Part shown: in pieces, positions 56,283 through 64,000 of the stretch
Layout: each line of letters opens with the position of its first letter
How positions within the stretch are numbered: position 1 is the first letter of the stretch
From: Vibrio cyclitrophicus
GTDB lineage: Bacteria > Pseudomonadota > Gammaproteobacteria > Enterobacterales > Vibrionaceae
Reading direction: 5' to 3'
NCBI RefSeq assembly: GCF_024347435.1
Contig: NZ_AP025480.1
Location: forward strand, 372,001 to 436,000
Length of the DNA: 64,000 nt
Notes under the pieces: generated by a model
Seen by the model: the letters and a program-made list of their open reading frames with translations, nothing else
Database searches by the model: none
What the model was told of the DNA's origin: nothing
Position numbers and translations under genes: made by a program

Positions 56283-56330
56283 TGGACACGAAGCCTAGTT
56301 AGATTATTTATTAGGTTTGGTGTCCATTTT
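56283..56330 (+). terminator. Terminator-like hairpin after the XRE gene
   Basis: TGGACAC (56283-56289) and GTGTCCA (56320-56326), then TTTT. It shares the GGACAC-GA-GCCTA stretch and layout with the hairpin at 44921-44974. Confidence 0.6.
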
Positions 56331-56530
56331 AGCTATGATTTTACGATCACATCTAGTTGGCAAGACGTCTTGATCCGTCCCTGAGCCTTTCTAAGCGTGT
56401 TATGAACAACCTAATCCAATTCAGGGATTAGGTAACATCAGTTTACTGTAGAGTTATTGGTCAATTTATTATTCTCACTATCTATCATTTGTGATTTAAT
56501 GCACTCAAATGCTTATTGGTAGAGGGTTAA

Positions 56531-57352
56531 ATGGCACGACGTAAAGATGGAATTATATGGCACTTAATGGACGCTCCATGGTGGCTTAGTGTGTTGCTCG
56601 CTGGTGTTATATACCTAGGGCTCTCATATCTATTACCTAGCTTAGCGGCTAGCAGTGATAATTTTATCTTTAACGCTATGGCTCCCAATCTTCCTTTGAT
56701 GGCCCCCTATTTTACCTTTCTATTTTTACTCCCTGCGCCGATAGCATTCTTTAAACAGTACAAAAGAAAGCAAAGTTATCTAACGACAAGTTCCCAAATT
56801 AAAGTTCGCAAGAACACTTCACCGTTGAATGACTTAAGTTGGATTGAGTTTGAAAGCTACATCGGTGAATACTTTAAATTTCAAGGTTATGAGGTCAAAC
56901 AGTCTTTCTCTCAGAAGCCTGATGGCGGCGTTGATATTTGGCTGACGAAAGAGGGGGAGTTAAGTCTTGTTCAATGTAAGCACTGGAAGGCGCGTAAAGT
57001 AGGCGTACAAGTTCTAAGAGAAATGTACGGTGTCATGATCGCTAATAATGCCAGTAAGATGATTATTGTTACGTCAGGCGATTTCACTTCAGAAGCGATT
57101 GCCTTTGCTGTTGATAAGCGCTTGTGGTTGGTTAATGGCAGTGAACTGGTTCACATGGTGGCAGATGGACGCAGCTTTCTGAATAAACCAGTAATACCTG
57201 AACCTGAAAGAGTGTCGGCTGTTGAAGATAGAGTTTGCCCTAGTTGCCAATCTAAGCTTGTGATGCGTGTTGCTAAAAGGGGAGTTAATTCGGGTAAGAG
57301 TTTTTATGGCTGCTCGACTTATCCGAAGTGTCGCTACACCTGTGATTATTAA
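56531..57352 (+). CDS. Membrane-anchored Mrr-like nuclease with zinc ribbon
   Basis: Two N-terminal transmembrane helices (about residues 17-38 and 56-74) are followed by a restriction-endonuclease Mrr-type PD-(D/E)xK domain (about 100-215). The active-site candidates are Asp135 in DGGVDIWL and Gln148-x-Lys150 in LVQCKHWK. A topoisomerase-type zinc ribbon ends the protein (C236, C239, C261, C267). Length 273 aa. Mrr-family enzymes cut modified DNA; membrane anchoring suggests action on incoming DNA (inference). A group II intron lies 85 bases downstream. Confidence 0.85.
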   Translation: MARRKDGIIWHLMDAPWWLSVLLAGVIYLGLSYLLPSLAASSDNFIFNAMAPNLPLMAPYFTFLFLLPAPIAFFKQYKRKQSYLTTSSQIKVRKNTSPLNDLSWIEFESYIGEYFKFQGYEVKQSFSQKPDGGVDIWLTKEGELSLVQCKHWKARKVGVQVLREMYGVMIANNASKMIIVTSGDFTSEAIAFAVDKRLWLVNGSELVHMVADGRSFLNKPVIPEPERVSAVEDRVCPSCQSKLVMRVAKRGVNSGKSFYGCSTYPKCRYTCDY

Positions 57353-57437
57353 TATATGTGCAAGTTGCCATCGCAGGGAGTAGGGCAGAATCGCTTGGTG
57401 ATCACATCGTGATTGAAGTGCTACTTAACTCATTTCT

Positions 57438-59596
57438 GTCGGGTGGACGACACTTGTTACCAAGTGTCGTCTCCCTGAGAACCCAGCGTGCAACTTTCAC
57501 TGCACTAGGCTCAAGCCTCTACAAAGGCATCAAGTGATACCCAGCAACTTATAAAGCAGTGAGAACAGGTTCAATCCAAGAATTACGAGCTAGCCTTTTG
57601 TGTTTCCTCTTTCCCAAGTATTCTTGGTATTGAGGGTCGAAAGGTGTCGCTGCGCTTCGGATCTTCACATGTCTTTCTATCGGCACTGTAGCTATCTGGA
57701 AAAGATTAAACTGGCAATCCATATCCTTTATCTTCTGCCAACCGTGAAACTGCCATTGGCCTTTTCGGTTGATGAAGTATTTCAAGGCGATCCAAGTTCT
57801 AGATTTTGTTGGATGTCGCCTTTTAGCCCAATGCCATAACGCATGAAATAGTTTGTGACCGACATAACTGAATACCTGTTTAGCTACGCAGTGGCGATAA
57901 TAGTTCGACCACCCTCTAAGCTTTGGGTTAATCAGTTTGATAAGGTCGTTCACCGGTAGGGTAACGTGCTTTTTGATGAGTCCGCGCAAGTTACTTAGGA
58001 ACTTCAACGTGTTGGCCTTGCTCGGTTTGATGAGCAGTTTTCCTTTGTACTTCCTATGGTTGAACCCAAGGAAGTCAAAACCGTCGTTGATGTGAGTAAT
58101 GTACGTTTTCTCTTCGGATAACGTTAAGCCTCGTACCGCTAAAAAGTCAGCAATCAATGGTTTGATATCGTTCTCCAACACTTCCTTTGAAGCGCAGGTG
58201 ACGACGAAATCGTCGGCATATCCAATAAAGTTAGCTCTTGCACCTTTCTTAAGCGCGGTAGACTTAATGCGCTGTTCGAGACCCGATAACGTCATCAACA
58301 TCAAGGTGGGGGATATAATCCCGCCTTGAGGCGTGCCTTCGTCGGTGTCGTAAAACAGCCCTTTGTCTACAAAGCCAGACTTTAGCCATTGCTCCAGCAT
58401 CCGTTTATCGATGGCGATGTTATCCATCAGCCACTGATGCCCGATTTTATCGAAGCAAGCTTTGATATCTCCTTCAAGAACCCATTTAGCTGATCGCTTT
58501 AGAGCCAAACATTTGAAACACTGACTGACAGCGTCAGCCGTGCTTCGATTTGGTCTGAAACCATAACTATTAGGGTCGGCAAGCGTTTCGGACACAGGTT
58601 CTAATGCTAGAAGATGAAGAGCTTGTTGGGCTCTGTCAATCATGCATGGAATACCCAGTGGCCTGAGTTTACCGTTCTTTTTGGGGATGTAGATACGCTT
58701 GAGTGGTTTTGCTCGATAAGCTTTCCGACTCAGTTGATTTGCCGCTTTCATACGACGCGTGTCTGTGTTCCAGACAACGCCGTCTATTCCAGGCGTTTTA
58801 CTGCCTTTATTTTGAGAGACTCGCTTAACAGCAAGAAGTTTTGCTGAGCGAGAGCGAGTCAGTATCCACTGCAATGCTTTTGCTTTGCCGTGCTTACCGT
58901 CTCTAGTTGCTTTTGCGATACGCATTTGAAGCTTTAAGACGTTTGCCTCTACGGCCTTCCAGTTAATGGATTGCCACTGTGCACTGTCAGAAGATGCACT
59001 AATCTCATTCGAAATCATCATTTGCTTTTCTTCCTTAATAAAGTTCTTCAAACTCTCTCGCAACGAGAGACCAGTTGGAAGTGGGCTCACTTTCGTGACC
59101 AGACACAAGTCTGTATCTGCATCGTTACAATACAGCCTTTGCTTTTTCCAACCTCCTCTACCTGCATCACTATCGGCCACTTCGGCTTTCCCAGAGGGAG
59201 TGATACAGGCTTACCATGTTCCGTATGCAACGCAATGGTAGGTTAGGTGCCCGCTATAATGCGAAGAGCGTGTCGATCACGAAAGAGCATGGGGCAATCT
59301 CTTTCCTACTCTTAGTGCCTTTTGGCGACAGCGTAAAAACCACTTCCGCTGCTTATGATATAACGCATCTTATGCGGATTCACGTTTGTTCACCATACTA
59401 CCTACCTAGCACTCACCCGATTTATGTGGTTATCAGGAGGAGCTTTCTCTCGCGATTTAGCTCCCGACAAGATAGTTTCTTGTCTTCGTTACATTGTCAG
59501 AGCCGCTACTTAATTCAGGCTCCTAGGTTCATCTGGTGATACAGATGGTCCATTCTTAACGCGATGGACAGCGCTGCATACGACCTCATGTCGCAC
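57438..59596 (-). mobile_element. Group II intron
   Basis: Minus-strand intron of about 2.16 kb. Its 5' end reads GTGCGACATGAGG (starting at 59596), which fits the GUGYG consensus. Near the 3' end lies a 34-base domain V (about 57,482-57,515) beginning GAGCCTAGTGCAG and ending GCTGGGTTC, then a domain VI hairpin with GACGACACTTG / CAAGTGTCGTC. The last bases appear to be CCCGAC at 57438; this boundary is approximate. It carries its own reverse transcriptase and sits between the Mrr-like gene and the NERD-helicase gene. Confidence 0.88.
57549..59021 (-). CDS. ltrA: Group II intron reverse transcriptase/maturase
   Basis: Reverse transcriptase and maturase for intron splicing and retrohoming. 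I start at ATG 59021, preceded by AAGGAAG, giving 490 aa; upstream codons in the same frame are intron RNA. The RT domain has the catalytic FIGYADDF, TPQGGIISP and YIPKKNGKLRPLGIP motifs, followed by the GIIM maturase domain (GWSNYYRH). The C-terminus ends at TPFDPQYQEYLGKRK plus a short tail; the Cys-pair HNH endonuclease domain found in many relatives is absent. Confidence 0.93.
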   Translation of the reverse strand: MMISNEISASSDSAQWQSINWKAVEANVLKLQMRIAKATRDGKHGKAKALQWILTRSRSAKLLAVKRVSQNKGSKTPGIDGVVWNTDTRRMKAANQLSRKAYRAKPLKRIYIPKKNGKLRPLGIPCMIDRAQQALHLLALEPVSETLADPNSYGFRPNRSTADAVSQCFKCLALKRSAKWVLEGDIKACFDKIGHQWLMDNIAIDKRMLEQWLKSGFVDKGLFYDTDEGTPQGGIISPTLMLMTLSGLEQRIKSTALKKGARANFIGYADDFVVTCASKEVLENDIKPLIADFLAVRGLTLSEEKTYITHINDGFDFLGFNHRKYKGKLLIKPSKANTLKFLSNLRGLIKKHVTLPVNDLIKLINPKLRGWSNYYRHCVAKQVFSYVGHKLFHALWHWAKRRHPTKSRTWIALKYFINRKGQWQFHGWQKIKDMDCQFNLFQIATVPIERHVKIRSAATPFDPQYQEYLGKRKHKRLARNSWIEPVLTAL

Positions 59597-59837
59597 GCCC
59601 CATTATCATCCAGAGTAAAGACTCATTCACATCCTGTTCATGGGGTTTTGCCCTAATTGAAGTTATCCGAATAAAGTAACCCAGCACACACCTTCATCAA
59701 ACGTGATTCATTAACGGTTTTCCAGCGCTTTATCTAGTGTTTAAAATTCTTTTTGACGCGTATACTCATCTAAATGAATATTAGAGCCTTTTTAATAATT
59801 TAATATAAAAACCTCTATTGAGGTTAAAGGATTACGA
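59597..59837. promoter_or_regulatory. Region between the intron and the NERD-helicase gene
   Basis: AT-rich. TTGACG at 59753-59758 may be a -35 element. TGCCCT near 59,650 mirrors AGGGCA near 57,383 on the other side of the intron, so the target before insertion held nested inverted repeats. AAAGGATTACGA gives a fair ribosome-binding site before GTG 59838. Confidence 0.45.
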
Positions 59838-62800
59838 GTGAAATATCAGATTGTTGGTGGTGCTGGCCTGCACCGCAGCGAGACTAAAACCATTGATATG
59901 ATGGTTCAACAGCTTCCTGACAGTTGGTTTGGATATGCCGGTTTAGTGGTTACGGATAGTCAAGGTTCAATGGAAATTGATGCACTTATTATCACAGCAG
60001 ACCGACTATTATTAGTTGAATTAAAAGAGTGGAATGGCACCATTACTTACGAAGGAGGAAAATGGTTCCAAAATGGGAAGCCTCGGGGTAAGAGCCCTTA
60101 TCAAATTAAGCGCGAGCATGCGTTAAGATTGAAAAATCTTTTACAAGAAGAGCTTTCTCGAAAACTAGGCTACTTCCTACATGTCGAAGCTCATGTGGTA
60201 CTTTGCGGTAATGCTGGCCCAGAAAACCTACCTACAAGTGAACGTCGCTTTGTACATACTCGTGATGAATTTTTAACTATTGGAAAACCTAAGCATTACG
60301 ATAATTTAGTTCAAACCACTAACTTCGCACATCTCTTTGAAGGTGAACATAAACGCCCCAACTCCACTCAAGTATTACCAATTATTCAGGCTTTCTTTGA
60401 TGGCCCCAAAGTTAAACCTTTACCATTAAAAGAAAACGATTATATCGCTAATGAGAAACCATTTTTCAGTCACCCCCACAATATATACAGCGAGTTCAGA
60501 GCTGGCCACAAAGACAATGCTCTCCATAGAGGCTTACTTCGCACATGGGATTTCGATGCATTAGGTGTTGCATACGCTGAACAATCAATATGGGCAGAAA
60601 TAGCCTTACGTGAAACACGAGTAGGACGTCAAGTGCGTAATGGCAGTGCTACTATGCAAGATTATATGCTTCGTTCTGTTAGCGAGATTTCAGAAGAGAA
60701 CGTAACCGACGATGCTCGTGAGCTTTACGAGTTGCGTAGAAGCTTTAAAAGGCTAGATGAAGTTCTAGACAGCGAAGCTAAAGAGTGGAGTAAACCTGAA
60801 CGAATCGACCGTGTACGAGCCCTGTTAGCACCATTCTCAGAATTGCACAGCTTAGGTGTAGGCCACCGCGACATCGACCCTCATAATCTTTGGTATGCCG
60901 AAGATCAGAAAAGCATTGTTGTCACAGGGTTTGGCTCCGCATCTATCGATGGACGAGATAACTTAGAAGAACTGCGTACAACGCTACAAAGTGCACCTTA
61001 TCTTATCCCTGAAGATGCTTTTGAAGAGGCAGCCGAACCATACCGCCAAGACGTCTTTATGTTAGCTGTTATAGCCTATCGTATCTGTTTTTCAGGAGAA
61101 TCACTATTAGTAGAAAACCAAGTACCAGAGTGGCGGATACCGCAAGAAGATCTATTTGGGGGGGCTCTCACTCCTTGGTTTGAGCAGGCTTTAAACCTAG
61201 AGCCAAGCAAACGATTCCCTCGTGCGGATGTCATGTTAAATGAGTTCAATTCAGCAACACAGGAACAAATCCAAGGACATGATGAAGCAAACCAGATCCA
61301 CCAAGAAATAGAAAATAGCGATTTTTTCCGAAGTGATATGAACAGTGTGGGCGTTGTGATGGAATTTCAGCCATTACCAGAGTTCGCAGCTAGCGTTTAT
61401 CCAGCTCTTGCTGCGATAGCTAAAACTGGGTATATCGACTACCTCTCTAATCAAAATGAGCAGCTATTACTGGTGAAACTCTGGGACGGAGTAACACTCA
61501 ACACTCAACAGCCTGGAGTTAATCGTAGAATTCACGCATTTAAACAACGTATTGATAAGCTTCAACAACTAGACCTACCGACCCCTTCGGTCCATGCCTG
61601 TGGTTTATTAGGGCAAGGTGGGCTCTACTTAGTAAGTGAACATATTGAAGGTCAGCTCTGGTCGGAGTACATATCCTCACATGAGTTGAATCATGCACAG
61701 AGACTGGGCATTGCGGAGACATTAATACATACGGTACTCCGATTCCATGAAAAGCAGCTACCACATGGGGACTTATGCCCTAATAAACTACTAGTTCAAG
61801 ACGACGAACAGTTAGCTTTAACACTAACTGGATTACTAGAATATAGTGATGAATTGACTTCGAACAAGTGCTATCAACCCACGAACCCAGATGCTACAGA
61901 TGCTTTTGGGCGAGATTGCTTTGCAATTTATAAAATAGTAGAGGAGCTTTTCCATGAAAATATGCCTCTTGCTGTCGCAGAAGAAATTAGCCGAGCAAGT
62001 CAGTCACCTGATGGGATTCCAATTGCGTTAGATCCTTTACTACAATCCCTGACAGCTCCCGACCAACCCGAAACTGAAATCAATTCTAAGCCTCAAATAA
62101 ATTTAGAGGATTCCATCTCAATACGCTGGCGCGGAGAAGCATGGCCAGCCGACTTAAAATTACTAGAACCAAATGATGGTGGATATCACTTCAATTGCAG
62201 TTGGTCTAATAACCCACGCTTTCCTAATGAATTACGCTGTTTTATTACAGGCCTTGGTGAGCAGTTATTAGTAGACCTTAACCCTGAGGAGCGCTGTATA
62301 TCAAGAATAAACTACAACACAGGTCTATCGATTGAAGAAACGATAAAGGCGGGGAAACACTCTCAAACTAAGATTGAATCACAATTATCAATTCAACAAG
62401 GGATACTTACTGAACGCAATGATTTCATAGAGCTACTAATGTCCCTTGAGCCTGTAATCGACGCTATTATCGAAAGAGCAAATCCAAATCAAGAAATGGA
62501 AGAGTATGACTTTGATGTCAGTGATTCGCAACCAGTTGAACTATGGCAAGCACTTGCTGATACCGAGGGGGAATTACGTGAACAGGTGACTATTGACTCT
62601 ACGGAATTTAAGGAGTCGACTAGTGGTTGTTTACTATACCCATACACTACTGAATCTGGCGCAGATCTCAATTTTGAAGTCGATGATAAAATTCTCGTTT
62701 ATCTCAAAGAAAAAAATGATTCGATTCAGTTAGGAGAACTCCGTCTTACTGAAACGACTCAAAACCTTTTAGCCATACGTTTCGATTTCGATTCCGCTCG

Positions 62801-64000
62801 TAAGCGAATCCAAGATGGTAGTCAGCTACAATTAGAATCAATTCGGGACAAGTCTTCACGAGAGCTGCGTTTAAAAGCACTACAGCGAGTAATTGATCAT
62901 AAAGCTGAAATTCCACAACTTGCGCAGTATTTTGACTATCACGAAAAAGTACAAATGCAAACAATGGAACCATTACCAAGTGTCGAAGCTTTGCGGAAGC
63001 TATATGACCAACCAGGTCAAGAGTTTAATGATCAGCAACTAGCGGCATTCCAACAACTAGTATCGCAAGGACCTGTTGGCGTTTTACAAGGTCCCCCTGG
63101 TACGGGTAAAACAACTTTCGTTTCAAAGTTTATCCACTACCTATACAAACATTGTGGAGTAAATAACATACTTCTAGTGGGCCAGTCACATACGGCCGTT
63201 GATAACGTAGCAATAAAAGCCAGAGAACTATGCCATCAACAAGGCATGGCTTTGGACACAGTTCGGATTGGTCATGAACAAATGATCGACGAGGGTATGC
63301 TGTGCGTTGAAACCAAAGCTCTCCAACGTCAGATACAACATAAATTTCATAGAGAATATGACTTACGAGTCAGTACTCTCGGTAAGCGACTAGGCATGGC
63401 TCCTTCTTTAGTTGCACAACTATGCCAATTACACAGGACCCTAAACCCACTACTTGTATCACTTGCTCAATGCCGACGTGAAGTTTTGAAGTTAGAAAAA
63501 AATAAAAGTAATGGCCCAATCTATCAAGAAGCCGTTTCAAAGGAATTAAAGCAACTTGAGCACATAGAACAACGAATTCAGACAGTAGTTTATTCTATGT
63601 TCGAAAGTGAGTTTTCGGAACCTCTAACTTATGATGAAACCCTACTTTCACAGTTGGCTGAAATAATATCGGCCCAACGCTGCTACAACAACCCTGAGAA
63701 CCTTAGCCGCTTTTTACAATTATTAGAAATGAGCCAAGAGTGGATGGATGTACTTCAGGGAGGAGAGGCTGGCTTCGACCGATTCATGTTCAAAAGTAAG
63801 CAGTTAGTATGTGGAACCTTAGTAGGTGTTGGTCGTCGTCGCTTAGAGCTAACTGAGTCTAGTTTTGACTGGGTTATTGTTGATGAAGCTGGTAGAGCAC
63901 AAGCTGCAGAATTGATGGTTGCATTACAGTCAGGTAAAAGAGTACTGCTTGTTGGCGACCATAAACAGCTACCACCATTCTATCAACAACAACATCTCAA
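59838..64000 (+). CDS. NERD nuclease / kinase-like / SF1 helicase fusion, 3' end outside window
   Basis: A frame open from GTG 59838 to the window edge: 1387 codons with no stop (read through by hand). It starts with a NERD domain (about residues 20-150) holding Asp48 and the ELK motif Glu61-x-Lys63. A protein-kinase-like domain follows (about 205-475): the catalytic loop GHRDIDPHN (Asp345, Asn350) is intact, but DFG is replaced by TGFG. A second kinase-like domain has HGDLCPNK (Asp645). After a linker come SF1 helicase motifs: GPPGTGKTT (1085-1093), QSHTAVDN, VDEAGRAQ (1348-1355) and GDHKQLPPF. An antiviral role is inferred. Confidence 0.88.
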   Translation, partial: MKYQIVGGAGLHRSETKTIDMMVQQLPDSWFGYAGLVVTDSQGSMEIDALIITADRLLLVELKEWNGTITYEGGKWFQNGKPRGKSPYQIKREHALRLKNLLQEELSRKLGYFLHVEAHVVLCGNAGPENLPTSERRFVHTRDEFLTIGKPKHYDNLVQTTNFAHLFEGEHKRPNSTQVLPIIQAFFDGPKVKPLPLKENDYIANEKPFFSHPHNIYSEFRAGHKDNALHRGLLRTWDFDALGVAYAEQSIWAEIALRETRVGRQVRNGSATMQDYMLRSVSEISEENVTDDARELYELRRSFKRLDEVLDSEAKEWSKPERIDRVRALLAPFSELHSLGVGHRDIDPHNLWYAEDQKSIVVTGFGSASIDGRDNLEELRTTLQSAPYLIPEDAFEEAAEPYRQDVFMLAVIAYRICFSGESLLVENQVPEWRIPQEDLFGGALTPWFEQALNLEPSKRFPRADVMLNEFNSATQEQIQGHDEANQIHQEIENSDFFRSDMNSVGVVMEFQPLPEFAASVYPALAAIAKTGYIDYLSNQNEQLLLVKLWDGVTLNTQQPGVNRRIHAFKQRIDKLQQLDLPTPSVHACGLLGQGGLYLVSEHIEGQLWSEYISSHELNHAQRLGIAETLIHTVLRFHEKQLPHGDLCPNKLLVQDDEQLALTLTGLLEYSDELTSNKCYQPTNPDATDAFGRDCFAIYKIVEELFHENMPLAVAEEISRASQSPDGIPIALDPLLQSLTAPDQPETEINSKPQINLEDSISIRWRGEAWPADLKLLEPNDGGYHFNCSWSNNPRFPNELRCFITGLGEQLLVDLNPEERCISRINYNTGLSIEETIKAGKHSQTKIESQLSIQQGILTERNDFIELLMSLEPVIDAIIERANPNQEMEEYDFDVSDSQPVELWQALADTEGELREQVTIDSTEFKESTSGCLLYPYTTESGADLNFEVDDKILVYLKEKNDSIQLGELRLTETTQNLLAIRFDFDSARKRIQDGSQLQLESIRDKSSRELRLKALQRVIDHKAEIPQLAQYFDYHEKVQMQTMEPLPSVEALRKLYDQPGQEFNDQQLAAFQQLVSQGPVGVLQGPPGTGKTTFVSKFIHYLYKHCGVNNILLVGQSHTAVDNVAIKARELCHQQGMALDTVRIGHEQMIDEGMLCVETKALQRQIQHKFHREYDLRVSTLGKRLGMAPSLVAQLCQLHRTLNPLLVSLAQCRREVLKLEKNKSNGPIYQEAVSKELKQLEHIEQRIQTVVYSMFESEFSEPLTYDETLLSQLAEIISAQRCYNNPENLSRFLQLLEMSQEWMDVLQGGEAGFDRFMFKSKQLVCGTLVGVGRRRLELTESSFDWVIVDEAGRAQAAELMVALQSGKRVLLVGDHKQLPPFYQQQHL

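Noticed and set aside
57353..57437. attC-like site as the intron target
   Set aside because: Inverted repeats exist, but the characteristic attC core ends (RYYYAAC / GTTRRRY) are not found.
59216..59539. 107-codon frame on the plus strand
   Set aside because: It is antisense to the 5' structured RNA region of the group II intron, with no ribosome-binding site or protein-like composition.

Overview
The window looks like chromosome I of a marine Vibrio. Gene order and protein sequences match the conserved Vibrio core block: ubiX-thiBPQ, darP/pmbA, mgtE, ptsO-rapZ-ptsN-hpf-rpoN-lptB-lptA-lptC-kdsC-kdsD-yrbG, mlaFEDCB-ibaG-murA, plsC, ridA, pyrBI, argF, arcA, rraB, valS-holC-pepA and lptFG. The assignment rests on recognised families and synteny, not on a database search.

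Core region (1 to about 36,900). Thiamine (or its phosphate esters) is imported by ThiBPQ under a TPP riboswitch. A long minus-strand block carries the nitrogen PTS and sigma-54 genes together with the LPS export genes and Kdo synthesis. Facing it is the Mla phospholipid-transport operon, ending in ibaG and murA. Pyrimidine and arginine genes follow: pyrBI, preceded by an attenuator and a leader peptide I could reconstruct; argF and arcA, with ArgR-type boxes; then rraB. The block ends with valS, holC and pepA, divergent from lptF-lptG, and an RDD membrane protein. Envelope biogenesis is the dominant theme.

Island (about 36,940 to beyond 64,000). A tRNA-Leu(CAA) gene keeps its promoter and 5' half but is broken in the anticodon loop; its 3' half is not seen in this window. 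A tyrosine recombinase follows 2 kb later. From there the DNA is AT-richer, rich in hypothetical genes and defence-like. It holds a GIY-YIG protein, a DUF2787 protein, a WYL regulator, very small genes, a KAP-type membrane ATPase, and a protein resembling ADP-ribosyltransferases. A four-gene minus-strand cluster combines an unknown protein, a Cys4 ssDNA-binding-like protein, an Fe-S-type SF2 helicase with a C-terminal HTH, and a family A DNA polymerase; it lies opposite an XRE-type regulator. A membrane-anchored Mrr-like nuclease and a group II intron come next. The window ends inside a giant open frame (at least 1387 codons) joining a NERD nuclease domain, two kinase-like domains and an SF1 helicase.

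The best candidates for little-described systems are the SSB-like/helicase/PolA cluster, which reads as a self-contained replication or repair module under a phage-like switch, and the NERD-kinase-kinase-helicase protein, which has an antiviral-effector architecture. No CRISPR array, rRNA gene or classical insertion sequence was seen.
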